From Reyranella sp. (GTDB taxonomy: Bacteria; Pseudomonadota; Alphaproteobacteria; Reyranellales; Reyranellaceae), in the NCBI RefSeq assembly GCF_004296935.1, contig NZ_SCVH01000026.1:1-34019 (forward strand): a DNA stretch of 34,019 bases, given 5' to 3'. The notes beneath the pieces are model-generated. The model was not told the DNA's origin. It made no database searches and worked only from the letters and a program-made list of their open reading frames with translations. Of this stretch, positions 7,424-14,795 are shown piece after piece (the stretch's first letter is position 1; each line of letters starts with the position of its first letter). Position numbers and translations under genes: made by a program.

Positions 7424-8218
7424 TCAGGGGCTCACGACACGGCAGTTGGTGGAGTCGATATAGGCGGTAGTCGGCGGGCCGATCAGTTCGGTGCTGATCT
7501 GCTCGCCCGGCTGGATCGTCACCGGCCCGAAATAGACATCCTCGACCGGCCGTCCGGCGTTCATGAAGGTGCACTGGGCTTGCGTCTCGAGCGGACGCGG
7601 CGTGTTCGACGTCAGCGTGATCGAAACCTGCCAGTAGCGCGAGTCGCCGTAGGTCAGGTTGGAGGCACCCAGCACCACCAGGGGCTGCGGTGTCGCGGAA
7701 TAAGGGATCGGCCGCGCGCCGGTGCGACGGACAGCGGGCCGCGGCTTGGGTTGCAGCCCCTCGGGCGGGCGCGCCTGGGTCGCGGTGCGCGGATCGAAGG
7801 CGGCATTGGGATCCTGCGGTTGGCCGAGCGGGCTCGGCTGTGGCTGCGTCCCGGCCCCCAAGGTTGCGACGCCGCCGCCGGGGACGCCCAGCGGCTGCGG
7901 CGTGAGCGGCGCGGAGCTGATCGACGAGCCGGTCGAGGGGGCCGCCGCGCTTCCGGTCTGCAGCGGTGTGGGCGTCGGTGCGGGAGTTGGTGACGACGCC
8001 GGCGCGGCGGCAGCGGCTCCCTGGCCGCCGCCAATCTGGGTCTGCAGCCGGTCGTAGCAGCTGAGCCTGGCCTGGGTTGAGGTCATCTCGCCACAAATCT
8101 GGATGTGGCGCGTGAGGGCGTCGAGCAGGTCATCGCGCGATTGGGCGCGCGCCTGGGGGAGACCCGCACCGGCGAACGCCGCCATCGTCGCTCCAAGGAT
8201 TACCGTCTGTCGAAGCAT
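7424..8218 (-). CDS. Secreted proline-rich hypothetical protein with an RLSCYD motif
   Basis: 264 residues, function unknown. Residues 1-25 form a Sec signal peptide (hydrophobic core then ARAQ). A short domain follows with C...RLSCYDRL at about 40-58, a pattern seen in several proteobacterial envelope proteins of unknown role. Residues about 65-165 are a low-complexity linker rich in Pro, Ala, Gln and Thr ([20 protein letters not shown] and similar), probably disordered. The last 90 residues look like a beta-rich domain ([20 protein letters not shown], later [14 protein letters not shown]) with two Cys that could form a disulfide (QCTF and NCRV). It sits between the dihydroorotase-like gene and plsY on the same strand, with only 10 bases before plsY. 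A periplasmic structural or binding role is possible but unproven. Confidence 0.8.
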   Translation of the reverse strand: MLRQTVILGATMAAFAGAGLPQARAQSRDDLLDALTRHIQICGEMTSTQARLSCYDRLQTQIGGGQGAAAAAPASSPTPAPTPTPLQTGSAAAPSTGSSISSAPLTPQPLGVPGGGVATLGAGTQPQPSPLGQPQDPNAAFDPRTATQARPPEGLQPKPRPAVRRTGARPIPYSATPQPLVVLGASNLTYGDSRYWQVSITLTSNTPRPLETQAQCTFMNAGRPVEDVYFGPVTIQPGEQISTELIGPPTTAYIDSTNCRVVSP

Positions 8219-8286
8219 CGTCGATTGCCCTGATCCGTGAAAACGCCGTGACAATACCAGACGAAGTGGCGGTTTCGAGGCAGCAA

Positions 8287-9636
8287 TTAGGCCACTACGG
8301 CGGCGGTCACGAAACTGTCGTCGCGGTAGATCGTGCGGCCGCCGACGATCGTGGCCATGACGCGGCCCTGGACCGGGCGTTCGTCGAACGGCGTGTTCTT
8401 GGTCTTGCTCCAGAGATCGGTGCGGTCGATCTGCCAGGCATAGTCGGCGTCGAACACCACGAGATCGGCCGGGGCGCCCTTGGCGAGACGTCCGCCCGGC
8501 AGGCCGAACAAGCGTGCCGGTGTGCTCGACAGGCGCTGGAAGAGCTGCGGCAGGGTGAGATGGCCGTTGTGGAACAGCTCGAGCGAGATCGGCAGCAGGG
8601 TCTCGAGGCCGATGCCGCCCGCCAGCGCCTGGGCAAAGGGCACACGCTTGCTGTCCTGGTCCTGCGGCCGGTGGTCGGAGACGATGGCGTCGATCACGCC
8701 GTTCTTGAGCCCTTCGACGATCGCCGCGCGATCCTTTTCGGCACGCAGCGGCGGCACCAGCTTGCCGAACGTGCGGTAGTCGCCGACCGCGAGATCGTTC
8801 AGCGCAAAATAGGGCGCCGCCGTGTCGCAGGTGATTTTCAGCCCGCGCGCCTTGGCGGCAGCGATCACCGCGACCGATTCTGCGGTCGAGATCTTGGCCA
8901 GATGCATCCGCCCGCCGGTCATCTCGACCAGGCGAATGTCGCGTTCGACCATCATCACTTCGGCCAGCGGCGGATTGCCCGATAGGCCGAGCCGCGTCGC
9001 CATCTCGCCGCTGGTCATGTGGCCGCCCGACAGGGTCGGTTCCTGCGGCAGGTGGACGATCAGGGCGTCGAACGCCTTGCAATAATAGAGCGCACGCCGC
9101 ATCACCTGGGCATTGCCCACGGCGTGGTCGGCGTCGGTGAAGGCGACGGCCCCGGCCTCGGCCAGCAGGCCAATCTCCGCCAGTTCCTTGCCCTCCAGAC
9201 CCACGGTGAGCGCGCCGTAGGCGTACATGTTCACCAACTTGATCAGCCGGGCACGGCGGGCCACGAACTCGATCAGCGAGGCGTCGTCGAACGGCGGTTC
9301 GTTGTCGGGCAGCAGCACCAGCGAGGTGATGCCCCCCACGGCGGCCGCCGAGCCGGCGCTCTCCAGCGTCTCCTTGTGCTCCTCGCCCGGCTCGCCGGTG
9401 TGGACGCGGGTGTCGACCAGGCCAGGGGCGAGAACGAGCCCGCGGCAATCGACCGACTCGATGCCATAGGGTGCGCCCGAGGCGAACAGGTTGGGGCCGT
9501 AGTCGGCGATCTTGCCGTCGCTGATCAGCACGGCGCCGCGATATTCGCTGTCGCTCGTGGGATCGACGATGCGGGCGTTGATGTAGGCGGTCGAGCCAGT
9601 GTGCGGCGGCGCGGTCTTGTAGGTGTTGCCGCTCAT
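8287..9636 (-). CDS. pyrC: Dihydroorotase-like protein, probably non-catalytic (PyrX type)
   Basis: 449-residue member of the dihydroorotase/amidohydrolase superfamily, directly downstream of pyrB. The fold signatures are intact (LVLAPGLVDTRVHTGEPGEE, VAFTDADHAVGNAQVMRRAL, SDHRPQDQDSKRVPF, GLPGGRLAKGAPADLVVFD). The zinc site is not: the HxH pair reads RVH, the His of the usual H-V-S-T motif is Lys (AKIST), and the HCE motif is HLP. In pseudomonads and other proteobacteria such inactive copies (PyrC', PyrX) associate with and stabilise PyrB, and a separate active dihydroorotase exists elsewhere; I infer the same here. The ATG at 9634-9636 is preferred. A GTG at 9682-9684, one base after the pyrB stop, is an alternative that would add 16 residues. 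Confidence 0.88.
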   Translation of the reverse strand: MSGNTYKTAPPHTGSTAYINARIVDPTSDSEYRGAVLISDGKIADYGPNLFASGAPYGIESVDCRGLVLAPGLVDTRVHTGEPGEEHKETLESAGSAAAVGGITSLVLLPDNEPPFDDASLIEFVARRARLIKLVNMYAYGALTVGLEGKELAEIGLLAEAGAVAFTDADHAVGNAQVMRRALYYCKAFDALIVHLPQEPTLSGGHMTSGEMATRLGLSGNPPLAEVMMVERDIRLVEMTGGRMHLAKISTAESVAVIAAAKARGLKITCDTAAPYFALNDLAVGDYRTFGKLVPPLRAEKDRAAIVEGLKNGVIDAIVSDHRPQDQDSKRVPFAQALAGGIGLETLLPISLELFHNGHLTLPQLFQRLSSTPARLFGLPGGRLAKGAPADLVVFDADYAWQIDRTDLWSKTKNTPFDERPVQGRVMATIVGGRTIYRDDSFVTAAVVA

Positions 9637-9637
9637 G

Positions 9638-9657
9638 GCCGGGGGCGTGCCCCCGGC
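9638..9657 (-). promoter_or_regulatory. Strong hairpin at the ribosome-binding region of the dihydroorotase-like gene
   Basis: A 9-bp perfect stem with a 2-base loop, GCCGGGGGC GT GCCCCCGGC, ends one base before the presumed ATG at 9636. In the mRNA it would hide the region where a Shine-Dalgarno should lie. Either translation is controlled or coupled here, or the true start is the GTG at 9684 and the stem lies inside the coding region. The structure is seen; the role is inferred. Confidence 0.5.
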
Positions 9658-9685
9658 ACTCGCTCGCTGCTGAATATAACGCACC

Positions 9686-10651
9686 TCACGCCACGGCCCC
9701 GATCTGGTTGCGCCGGCCGCCGATCAGCGCCTCGAGGCAGGCCATGCGCACGGCCACGCCCATCTCGACCTGCTCGTGGATGACGCTGCGGTCGAGATCG
9801 TCGGCGACCTCGGAGTCGATCTCGACGCCGCGGTTCATCGGCCCGGGGTGCATGATCAGCGCGTCGGGCTTGGCGAACTTCAGCTTCTCGTGGTCGAGGC
9901 CGAAGAAATGGAAATATTCGCTGATCGAGGGCACGAAGGTGCCCTGCATGCGCTCGGTCTGCAGGCGCAGCATCATCACGATATCGACGTCCTTGAGGCC
10001 GGATTTCATGTTGTAGTGGACTTCGACCCCCATCTTGTCGATGTCGGTCGGCATCAGGGTAGGGGGGCCGACGACGCGCACGCGCGCGCCCATGATCTGC
10101 AGCAGGTGGATGTTCGAGCGCGCGACGCGGCTGTGCATGATGTCGCCGCAGATCGCCACCAGCAGCCCCTGCAAGCTGCCGCGTCGTCGCCGGATGGTGA
10201 GCGCGTCGAGCAGCGCCTGGGTCGGATGCTCGTGCTGGCCGTCGCCGGCATTGATGACGGCGCAATTGACCTTCTGCGACAGGAGGTTCACCGCGCCCGA
10301 TTCATGGTGGCGTACGACGATGGCGTCGGGCCGCATGGCGTTCAAGGTCATCGCCGTGTCGAGCAGCGTCTCGCCCTTGCGCACGGAGGAGGTGGCGACA
10401 TCCATGTTGATGACGTCGGAGCCCAGCCGCTTGGCCGCGACCTCGAAGCTGGTGCGCGTTCGGGTCGAATTCTCGAAGAACAGGTTGATGACGGTGCGGC
10501 CAGCGAGCATGTCGCGCCGTTTGTCGATCGATCTGTTCTGGTCGATGTAATTTTCGGAAAGGTCGAGCAATCCCGAAATAGTCTCGGGAGAAAGTCCCTC
10601 GATGCCGAGGAGGTGGGGCAACCTCGGCAGGCCCATGCGTTTCTTTGTCAC
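9686..10651 (-). CDS. pyrB: Aspartate carbamoyltransferase catalytic subunit
   Basis: 321-residue enzyme that condenses carbamoyl phosphate with aspartate in pyrimidine synthesis. The carbamoyl-phosphate site [13 protein letters not shown] is at about residues 59-71, followed by [25 protein letters not shown], the aspartate-loop MLRLQTERM and [11 protein letters not shown], all diagnostic. Length matches the family. The start used is a GTG at 10649-10651; an ATG at 10634-10636 would remove five residues and neither has a clear Shine-Dalgarno. The stop lies one base before the GTG alternative start of the dihydroorotase-like gene, suggesting coupled expression and a PyrB-PyrX complex. No pyrI-like regulatory subunit is nearby. 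Confidence 0.96.
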   Translation of the reverse strand: MTKKRMGLPRLPHLLGIEGLSPETISGLLDLSENYIDQNRSIDKRRDMLAGRTVINLFFENSTRTRTSFEVAAKRLGSDVINMDVATSSVRKGETLLDTAMTLNAMRPDAIVVRHHESGAVNLLSQKVNCAVINAGDGQHEHPTQALLDALTIRRRRGSLQGLLVAICGDIMHSRVARSNIHLLQIMGARVRVVGPPTLMPTDIDKMGVEVHYNMKSGLKDVDIVMMLRLQTERMQGTFVPSISEYFHFFGLDHEKLKFAKPDALIMHPGPMNRGVEIDSEVADDLDRSVIHEQVEMGVAVRMACLEALIGGRRNQIGAVA

Positions 10652-10663
10652 TAAAGCGCGACG

Positions 10664-11236
10664 TTAAGCACGCGGGTGCCGGTCCGGCAAGGCGGCGTTT
10701 TGGTGGATAACGTCCGCGACGGAACAGACCACCGCAGGTCCGCGGGGCGCGATGAAGTCGGTCCAGATGGCATTGTGATGCTCGATGATCTTCTCGGCCG
10801 GCAGATGGGGCCGGTTCGCCGCGGTGTGCCCGTCCGAGGGCACGACCGTGGGGTAGCCGCGCGCCAGCGCGCTGCGCACCGTCGTGTCGACGCAATAGTC
10901 GGTCGCCCAGCCGGTGATGATCAGCCGGTCGATTGAGCGCAATCGCAGGAATTCCTCGAGCGAGGTCTCCAGGAAGGCATCGCAGGACTTCTTGCGGATG
11001 ACGGTGTCGGCGGGGTGCGGGCCGAGATCCTCGACGAGCTTCCAGCCCGGCTGGTCGGGGTGAAAGGGATCGCCCGGCGGCCCGTCATGCTGGATGAAGA
11101 CCACGGCGCCGCCTCGGGCGCGCACGGCGTCGGCGAGCTTGTTCAGGCGGCCGATCAGCCCTGCCGCGTCGTGCTTTGGCGGCCCCTCGCCAAACGCGCC
11201 TTGCTGCATGTCGATGATGATCAGGGCATCGGTCAT
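10664..11236 (-). CDS. Isochorismatase-family cysteine hydrolase
   Basis: 190-residue soluble hydrolase of the isochorismatase/nicotinamidase superfamily. The catalytic triad is visible: Asp9 in ALIIIDMQQGAF, a Lys at 82-83 in IRKKSCDAF, and nucleophile Cys115 in GWATDYCVDTTVRSA preceded by the cis-peptide-containing TGWATD. Members act on isochorismate, nicotinamide, N-carbamoyl compounds, ureas or biuret; nothing here decides among them. It is 13 bases downstream of the HTH-citrate synthase gene and 12 bases upstream of pyrB, all on the same strand, so it is probably co-transcribed with both. A link to N-carbamoyl or pyrimidine breakdown products is tempting because of pyrB but is speculation. 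Confidence 0.9.
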   Translation of the reverse strand: MTDALIIIDMQQGAFGEGPPKHDAAGLIGRLNKLADAVRARGGAVVFIQHDGPPGDPFHPDQPGWKLVEDLGPHPADTVIRKKSCDAFLETSLEEFLRLRSIDRLIITGWATDYCVDTTVRSALARGYPTVVPSDGHTAANRPHLPAEKIIEHHNAIWTDFIAPRGPAVVCSVADVIHQNAALPDRHPRA

Positions 11237-11249
11237 TCGGGGCGTTGCC

Positions 11250-12470
11250 TCAGGCTCCGGGGCGTGGGGCTCCGGGAGGGGGACCTGTATAGCGCGCCCG
11301 CGGCCGGATCAATGCGCCATGGGCGGCCTGCTCCAGGGAATGGGCGATCCAGCCGACGGTGCGACCGAGCAGGAACAGTGCCAGCGCCGAATCCTTGGGC
11401 AGGCCGAGCGCGCGCTCGACCGCGACATTGGCGAAATCGACGTTGGGCTTGCGGTCGATCAGGCGCTCGATCGCCGCCGCCAGCCGCTCGGCGAACGCCA
11501 GTTCCGGCGAGTCCGGCATCGTCTCGCGCAGCATGGCCATCAGCGTGACCGCCCGGATGTCGCCGTCGGGGTAGAGCGGGTGGCCGAAGCCCGGGATGTA
11601 GACGCGAGCGCGCAGCATCCGGCCGAGATCGGCATCGAGGTCCGCAGTGCCCTTGAGATCGTCGAACATCGCCGCGACCCGCCGCGTGGCCCCGCCATGG
11701 CGCGGACCGTTCAGCGCCGCCAGGCCCGCCATGATGGCGCCGTACAGGTTGGCGCCGGTCGAGGCCACGACGCGGGCGGCGAAAGCCGAGGCGTTGAATT
11801 CATGGTCGGCCAGAAGCACCAGAACGGCGCGCAGCACCGGCACGCGATCGGGCGGCACGCGCCACGCCGCCGCGAGCTGCTCATGGACGGGCAGGGTGGA
11901 GGGCGGGCGCGCCGTCACCGCCGCCGTCAGCAGGCGCAGCACGCGCACCGCGGTCTCCAGCATGGCGCCGCGATCCTCGACCCAGCTCGGGTGATCGAGC
12001 GCCGCCGCCGCCGGCAGCAGGACGAGGCAACGGTCGGGGGGCGACAAGGTGGCCGCGGCGATCCAGGCGCGGCGCAAGGCGGTGGTGAGCGGCGGCAGGT
12101 TGTCGGTGGCGAAGGGCTTGTCGTCGCAATCCCACAGCAGCCGGGCTGCGTCCTCCAGCGAGGCCGTGCGCGCCAGCCCGGCGGCATCGATGCCGCGGTA
12201 ATAAAGGTGGCCGTCTTCGATCAGGGTCAGCGCCGATTCGAGCACCGGCGTGCCGAAGTCCAGCGCGTGGTTGGCGATCGACTCGGCCTTGCGGCCGACG
12301 TCGCGGCGGCGTTTCAGGCGCACGACGTCGTCGGCGCGGTAGCGCCGCTCGCGGCTGCCGTCGACCGCCTCCGAGCGCAGCAGGCCGCGGCTCACATAGG
12401 CGTAGAGCGTCGCGGCCGATACGCCCAGTCGGCGCGACGCTTCGCGAGAGGTCAGCAATTCCGTGCTCAT
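11250..12470 (-). CDS. Citrate synthase family protein with N-terminal MerR-like HTH domain
   Basis: 406 residues in two parts. Residues about 5-58 are a MerR/excisionase-like helix-turn-helix (LTSREASRRLGVSAATLYAY, then SRERRYRADDVVRLKRRR, the winged-helix pattern). Residues about 65-395 are a citrate synthase fold, with the three catalytic residues of that enzyme all present as His258 (GPRHGGA), His297 (GFGHPLY) and Asp345 (KPNVDFANVA). The fusion suggests a metabolite-responsive regulator that may also retain enzyme activity. It is transcribed divergently from a second citrate-synthase-family gene, and a perfect 16-bp palindrome lies 4 bases upstream of its ATG, a good candidate for its own operator. 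Similar HTH-citrate synthase proteins occur next to citrate synthase genes in other proteobacteria; their role is poorly known. Confidence 0.9.
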   Translation of the reverse strand: MSTELLTSREASRRLGVSAATLYAYVSRGLLRSEAVDGSRERRYRADDVVRLKRRRDVGRKAESIANHALDFGTPVLESALTLIEDGHLYYRGIDAAGLARTASLEDAARLLWDCDDKPFATDNLPPLTTALRRAWIAAATLSPPDRCLVLLPAAAALDHPSWVEDRGAMLETAVRVLRLLTAAVTARPPSTLPVHEQLAAAWRVPPDRVPVLRAVLVLLADHEFNASAFAARVVASTGANLYGAIMAGLAALNGPRHGGATRRVAAMFDDLKGTADLDADLGRMLRARVYIPGFGHPLYPDGDIRAVTLMAMLRETMPDSPELAFAERLAAAIERLIDRKPNVDFANVAVERALGLPKDSALALFLLGRTVGWIAHSLEQAAHGALIRPRARYTGPPPGAPRPGA

Positions 12471-12474
12471 GCTA

Positions 12475-12490
12475 TATATTGATCAATATA
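12475..12490. promoter_or_regulatory. Perfect 16-bp palindrome between divergent citrate synthase genes (candidate operator)
   Basis: TATATTGATCAATATA is an uninterrupted inverted repeat centred at 12482/12483, in an 82-base AT-rich gap between the HTH-citrate synthase start (12470) and the second citrate synthase start (12553). On the minus strand, TTGTCA (12499-12504) precedes AATATA (12475-12480) by 18 bases, so the palindrome would overlap a -10 box and the transcript would begin near the start codon. Binding by the MerR-like domain encoded next door is the obvious hypothesis. Confidence 0.6.
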
Positions 12491-12552
12491 ATCAAGATTG
12501 ACAACATAATTCTGGAATCCGACCTTCCTTTCGAACAATCAAGGGGAAGACG

Positions 12553-13635
12553 ATGCTGCAGACACGGGTGAACAGCGGCCTCGATGGCGTGATCGTGGCC
12601 GATACGGCGATGAGCGAAGTCGACGGCGAAGCCGGCCGGCTGATCGTGCGCGGCCATGCCATCGAGGAATTGGTTGCCACGCGCGGCTTCGAAGGCGTGG
12701 CGGCACTGTTGTGGGACGGGTTCGCACAAGGCGGCGGCGACGAGCGCGCCGTCCGTGAGGGATTCGCCTCGGCGCGGGTGCGGGCCTTTGCCGAACTGCC
12801 GAAGCTGCTGCCGGCCGCAAAGGGCCTGACGCCGGTCGAAGGGCTGCGCGTCGGGCTCGGCATGCTGGCCGACTCTGAACTGATGCCGCACCACTATCTG
12901 GTCTGCGGCGCGTTGCCGGTCTTTCTTGCGGCCCTCCTGCGCGCCTCGGAAGGCAAGTCGGCGCTGGCGCCGGATCCCGCACTCACGACGGCGCAGGATC
13001 TTCTGCGCATGATCCGCGGGCGGCGCGCCGATCCCGTCTTCGAACGGGCGCTCGACGCCTATCTCGCGACCATCACCGATCACGGCTTCAATGCGTCGAC
13101 CTTCACGGCGCGCGTCGTGGCTTCGACGCATGCCGGCCTCATCTCCTCGGTACTGGCGGGGCTCTGCGCCCTCAAAGGTCCGCTCCATGGTGGCGCCCCG
13201 GGGCCGGTGCTCGACATGTTCGACGAGATCGGAACGCTCGAGCGGGCGGGCGCCTGGTTCGACGAGGCCTTCTCCAAGGGCACGACCCTGATGGGTTTCG
13301 GCCATCGCATCTACAAGGTGCGCGATCCGCGTGCCGACGTGCTCAAGAACACCGTCGCGACCCTGCCGCAAACCGCGGGGCGGCTCGCTTTCGCCGTCGA
13401 GGTCGAGAAAGCTGCCATCGCGGCGCTGCGCCGGTACAAGCCGGGCCGGCGGCTCGACACCAACGTCGAATATTACACGGCGCTTCTGCTGGAAGCCCTC
13501 GAAGTGCCGCGCAGCGCCTTCACTGCGCTCTTCGCGGTCGGTCGCACCGCGGGCTGGTGCGCGCACATCTTCGAACAGGAGAAGGGTGGCCGCATCATCC
13601 GCCCGCAATCGAACTACGTCGGGCCGCGCCCCTAG
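12553..13635 (+). CDS. Citrate synthase / 2-methylcitrate synthase family protein, catalytic Asp replaced by Glu
   Basis: 360-residue type II-like short citrate synthase. The family start is clear (GLDGVIVADTAMSEVDGEAGRLIVRGH, matching the G-L...T-x-I-S-x-I-D-G pattern). His212 (GPLHGGAPG) and His251 (GFGHRIYKVRDPRA) are two of the three catalytic residues. The third, normally Asp in PNVDFYSG, is Glu306 in TNVEYYTA. The change is conservative but known Asp-to-Glu substitutions at this position in model enzymes cost much activity, so substrate or function may differ. A GGGGAAG Shine-Dalgarno precedes the ATG. The gene faces away from the HTH-citrate synthase across an operator-like palindrome and is probably regulated by it. 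A TCA-cycle role is not assured. Confidence 0.9.
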   Translation: MLQTRVNSGLDGVIVADTAMSEVDGEAGRLIVRGHAIEELVATRGFEGVAALLWDGFAQGGGDERAVREGFASARVRAFAELPKLLPAAKGLTPVEGLRVGLGMLADSELMPHHYLVCGALPVFLAALLRASEGKSALAPDPALTTAQDLLRMIRGRRADPVFERALDAYLATITDHGFNASTFTARVVASTHAGLISSVLAGLCALKGPLHGGAPGPVLDMFDEIGTLERAGAWFDEAFSKGTTLMGFGHRIYKVRDPRADVLKNTVATLPQTAGRLAFAVEVEKAAIAALRRYKPGRRLDTNVEYYTALLLEALEVPRSAFTALFAVGRTAGWCAHIFEQEKGGRIIRPQSNYVGPRP

Positions 13636-13644
13636 AGTCCCGCC

Positions 13645-14202
13645 TCAGCTCCGGCGGACGGCCGAGCCGCGCCAGGTTCGCGCGCGCGTGCCGGCGGCGT
13701 CGAACACCCAGACTATCATGTCGGCGCCACCCGGCGTGAACCTGGCAGTGAAGTGGCGCCGCCAGAAAGTGCCGTCGGCATGCGCGAACAGCGCCTCGGT
13801 GCCGAAATAGTCGGGCCGTACCGTCAGCGTGGCGGAGCGCGGCGAAGGCCTGGTGTCGGCTGAGGCGAGCAGGGCGACACCGTCGATCAATGCGCCGAAG
13901 CGCAGCGTCTCGCCAGTGCTCGAGGTCTGCATCGGCCCGCCGTCGATGCGCAGCCAGATTGTGGCGACGTCGTCGGCGGCGCTGACGGCAAACTGGACTC
14001 CGAACGGCGCGCGATCGTCGAGGTCGACACGAGGATTCTTGGGCGGCGGGAAGATATCTTCGAGTGGGATCGATCGACGGAACCGAACGGCGCCGGAATA
14101 ATTGCCGAGCCAGTCCGGCCACTGCGGGTATTGCGCCTGCGCCGCGGAAGCGAGCAACAAGGACGCACCGCCGGCGCCCATGGCGCGCCGGCGGCCGATC
14201 AT
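13645..14202 (-). CDS. Small secreted hypothetical protein downstream of yceI
   Basis: 185 residues, not recognised. It begins MIGRRRAMGAGGASLLLASA followed by AQAQ, an arginine-led signal peptide with a good cleavage site. The mature part (YPQWPDWLGNYSG..., then VRFRRSIPLEDIFPPPKNPR, TIWLRIDGGPM, GTFWRRHFTARFTPGG) looks beta-rich with several Trp and no Cys. Its ATG overlaps the stop of the yceI-like gene in an ATGA junction, so it is translationally coupled to that gene and likely belongs to the same periplasmic system as cytochrome b561 and the two YceI proteins. It converges on the citrate synthase gene with 9 bases between stops. Function unknown. Confidence 0.75.
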   Translation of the reverse strand: MIGRRRAMGAGGASLLLASAAQAQYPQWPDWLGNYSGAVRFRRSIPLEDIFPPPKNPRVDLDDRAPFGVQFAVSAADDVATIWLRIDGGPMQTSSTGETLRFGALIDGVALLASADTRPSPRSATLTVRPDYFGTEALFAHADGTFWRRHFTARFTPGGADMIVWVFDAAGTRARTWRGSAVRRS

Positions 14203-14795
14203 CTGGGGCGGCTCGCCACGACGTTGAGGTCGATCGTGACCTCGTTGGCGACCTGACCCGTTCCGGCCCATTCGTTCTGACCGATGCCGTAGTCGAGGCG
14301 TTTGATGATCAACCTGCCGCGGGCGGTGGCGCGCAATGCGCCGGGCTGCGCGGGATTGTCGACGATGGCCAGGGTGAAAGGCAGCACGACATCGCGCGTG
14401 ACATCGCGGATCGTGAGCTTGCCGCGCGCTTCGTAGCGGTCGCCGCCCGACGCGGCGACCGTGCTGGCGACGAAGCGCGCCTCGGGAAACTTCCGGACGT
14501 CGAGGAAGTTTGCGCCCTTCATCAGGGAGTCGACATCCTGATTGCCGGCGGTCATCGCCGGCATCTGGATGCCGATGTCGATGCGCGCCCCGGCGAGCGC
14601 CGCCGGATCGAGCACGATATTGCCGCTCCAGGCAGGAAACCGTCCGTTGACGAAGGCACCGGTCTGGGAGGCGGTGAAGGTGAGCGAGCTGGCGCGCGGG
14701 TCGATCGTCCATGCCTCAAGCGGACCGGCCGTTGCCGGAGAGACAGGCGCAGATGCGACGAACAGCAAGACGGAGAGGACCAGCCAACGGCGCAT
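14199..14795 (-). CDS. YceI family periplasmic protein (copy 1)
   Basis: 198 residues. A signal peptide spans about residues 1-23 (MRRWLVLSVLLFVASAP... ATA). The mature protein has the YceI lipocalin-like beta-barrel pattern: WTIDPRASSLTFTASQTGAFVNGRF, MKGANFLDVRKFPEARFVAS, GKLTIRDVTRDVVLPFTLAI and a late LDYGIGQNEWAG. YceI barrels bind isoprenoid or amphiphilic molecules; E. coli YceI is encoded beside a cytochrome b561, as here. The start codon overlaps the cytochrome b561 stop by one base (TGATG), and its stop overlaps the next gene. It belongs to the same clan as the protein at 15344-15931 but is clearly divergent from it, so the two probably do not simply duplicate one role. Confidence 0.92.
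   Translation of the reverse strand: MRRWLVLSVLLFVASAPVSPATAGPLEAWTIDPRASSLTFTASQTGAFVNGRFPAWSGNIVLDPAALAGARIDIGIQMPAMTAGNQDVDSLMKGANFLDVRKFPEARFVASTVAASGGDRYEARGKLTIRDVTRDVVLPFTLAIVDNPAQPGALRATARGRLIIKRLDYGIGQNEWAGTGQVANEVTIDLNVVASRPR

Noticed and set aside
11094-12482. Plus-strand frame of 462 codons opposite the HTH-citrate synthase
   Set aside because: It is the antisense shadow of a gene with clear HTH and citrate synthase motifs.
12472-13608. A 378-codon minus-strand frame opposite the second citrate synthase
   Set aside because: The plus-strand frame has the citrate synthase motifs and a ribosome site. The minus frame is a composition artefact that also runs through the divergent promoter region.
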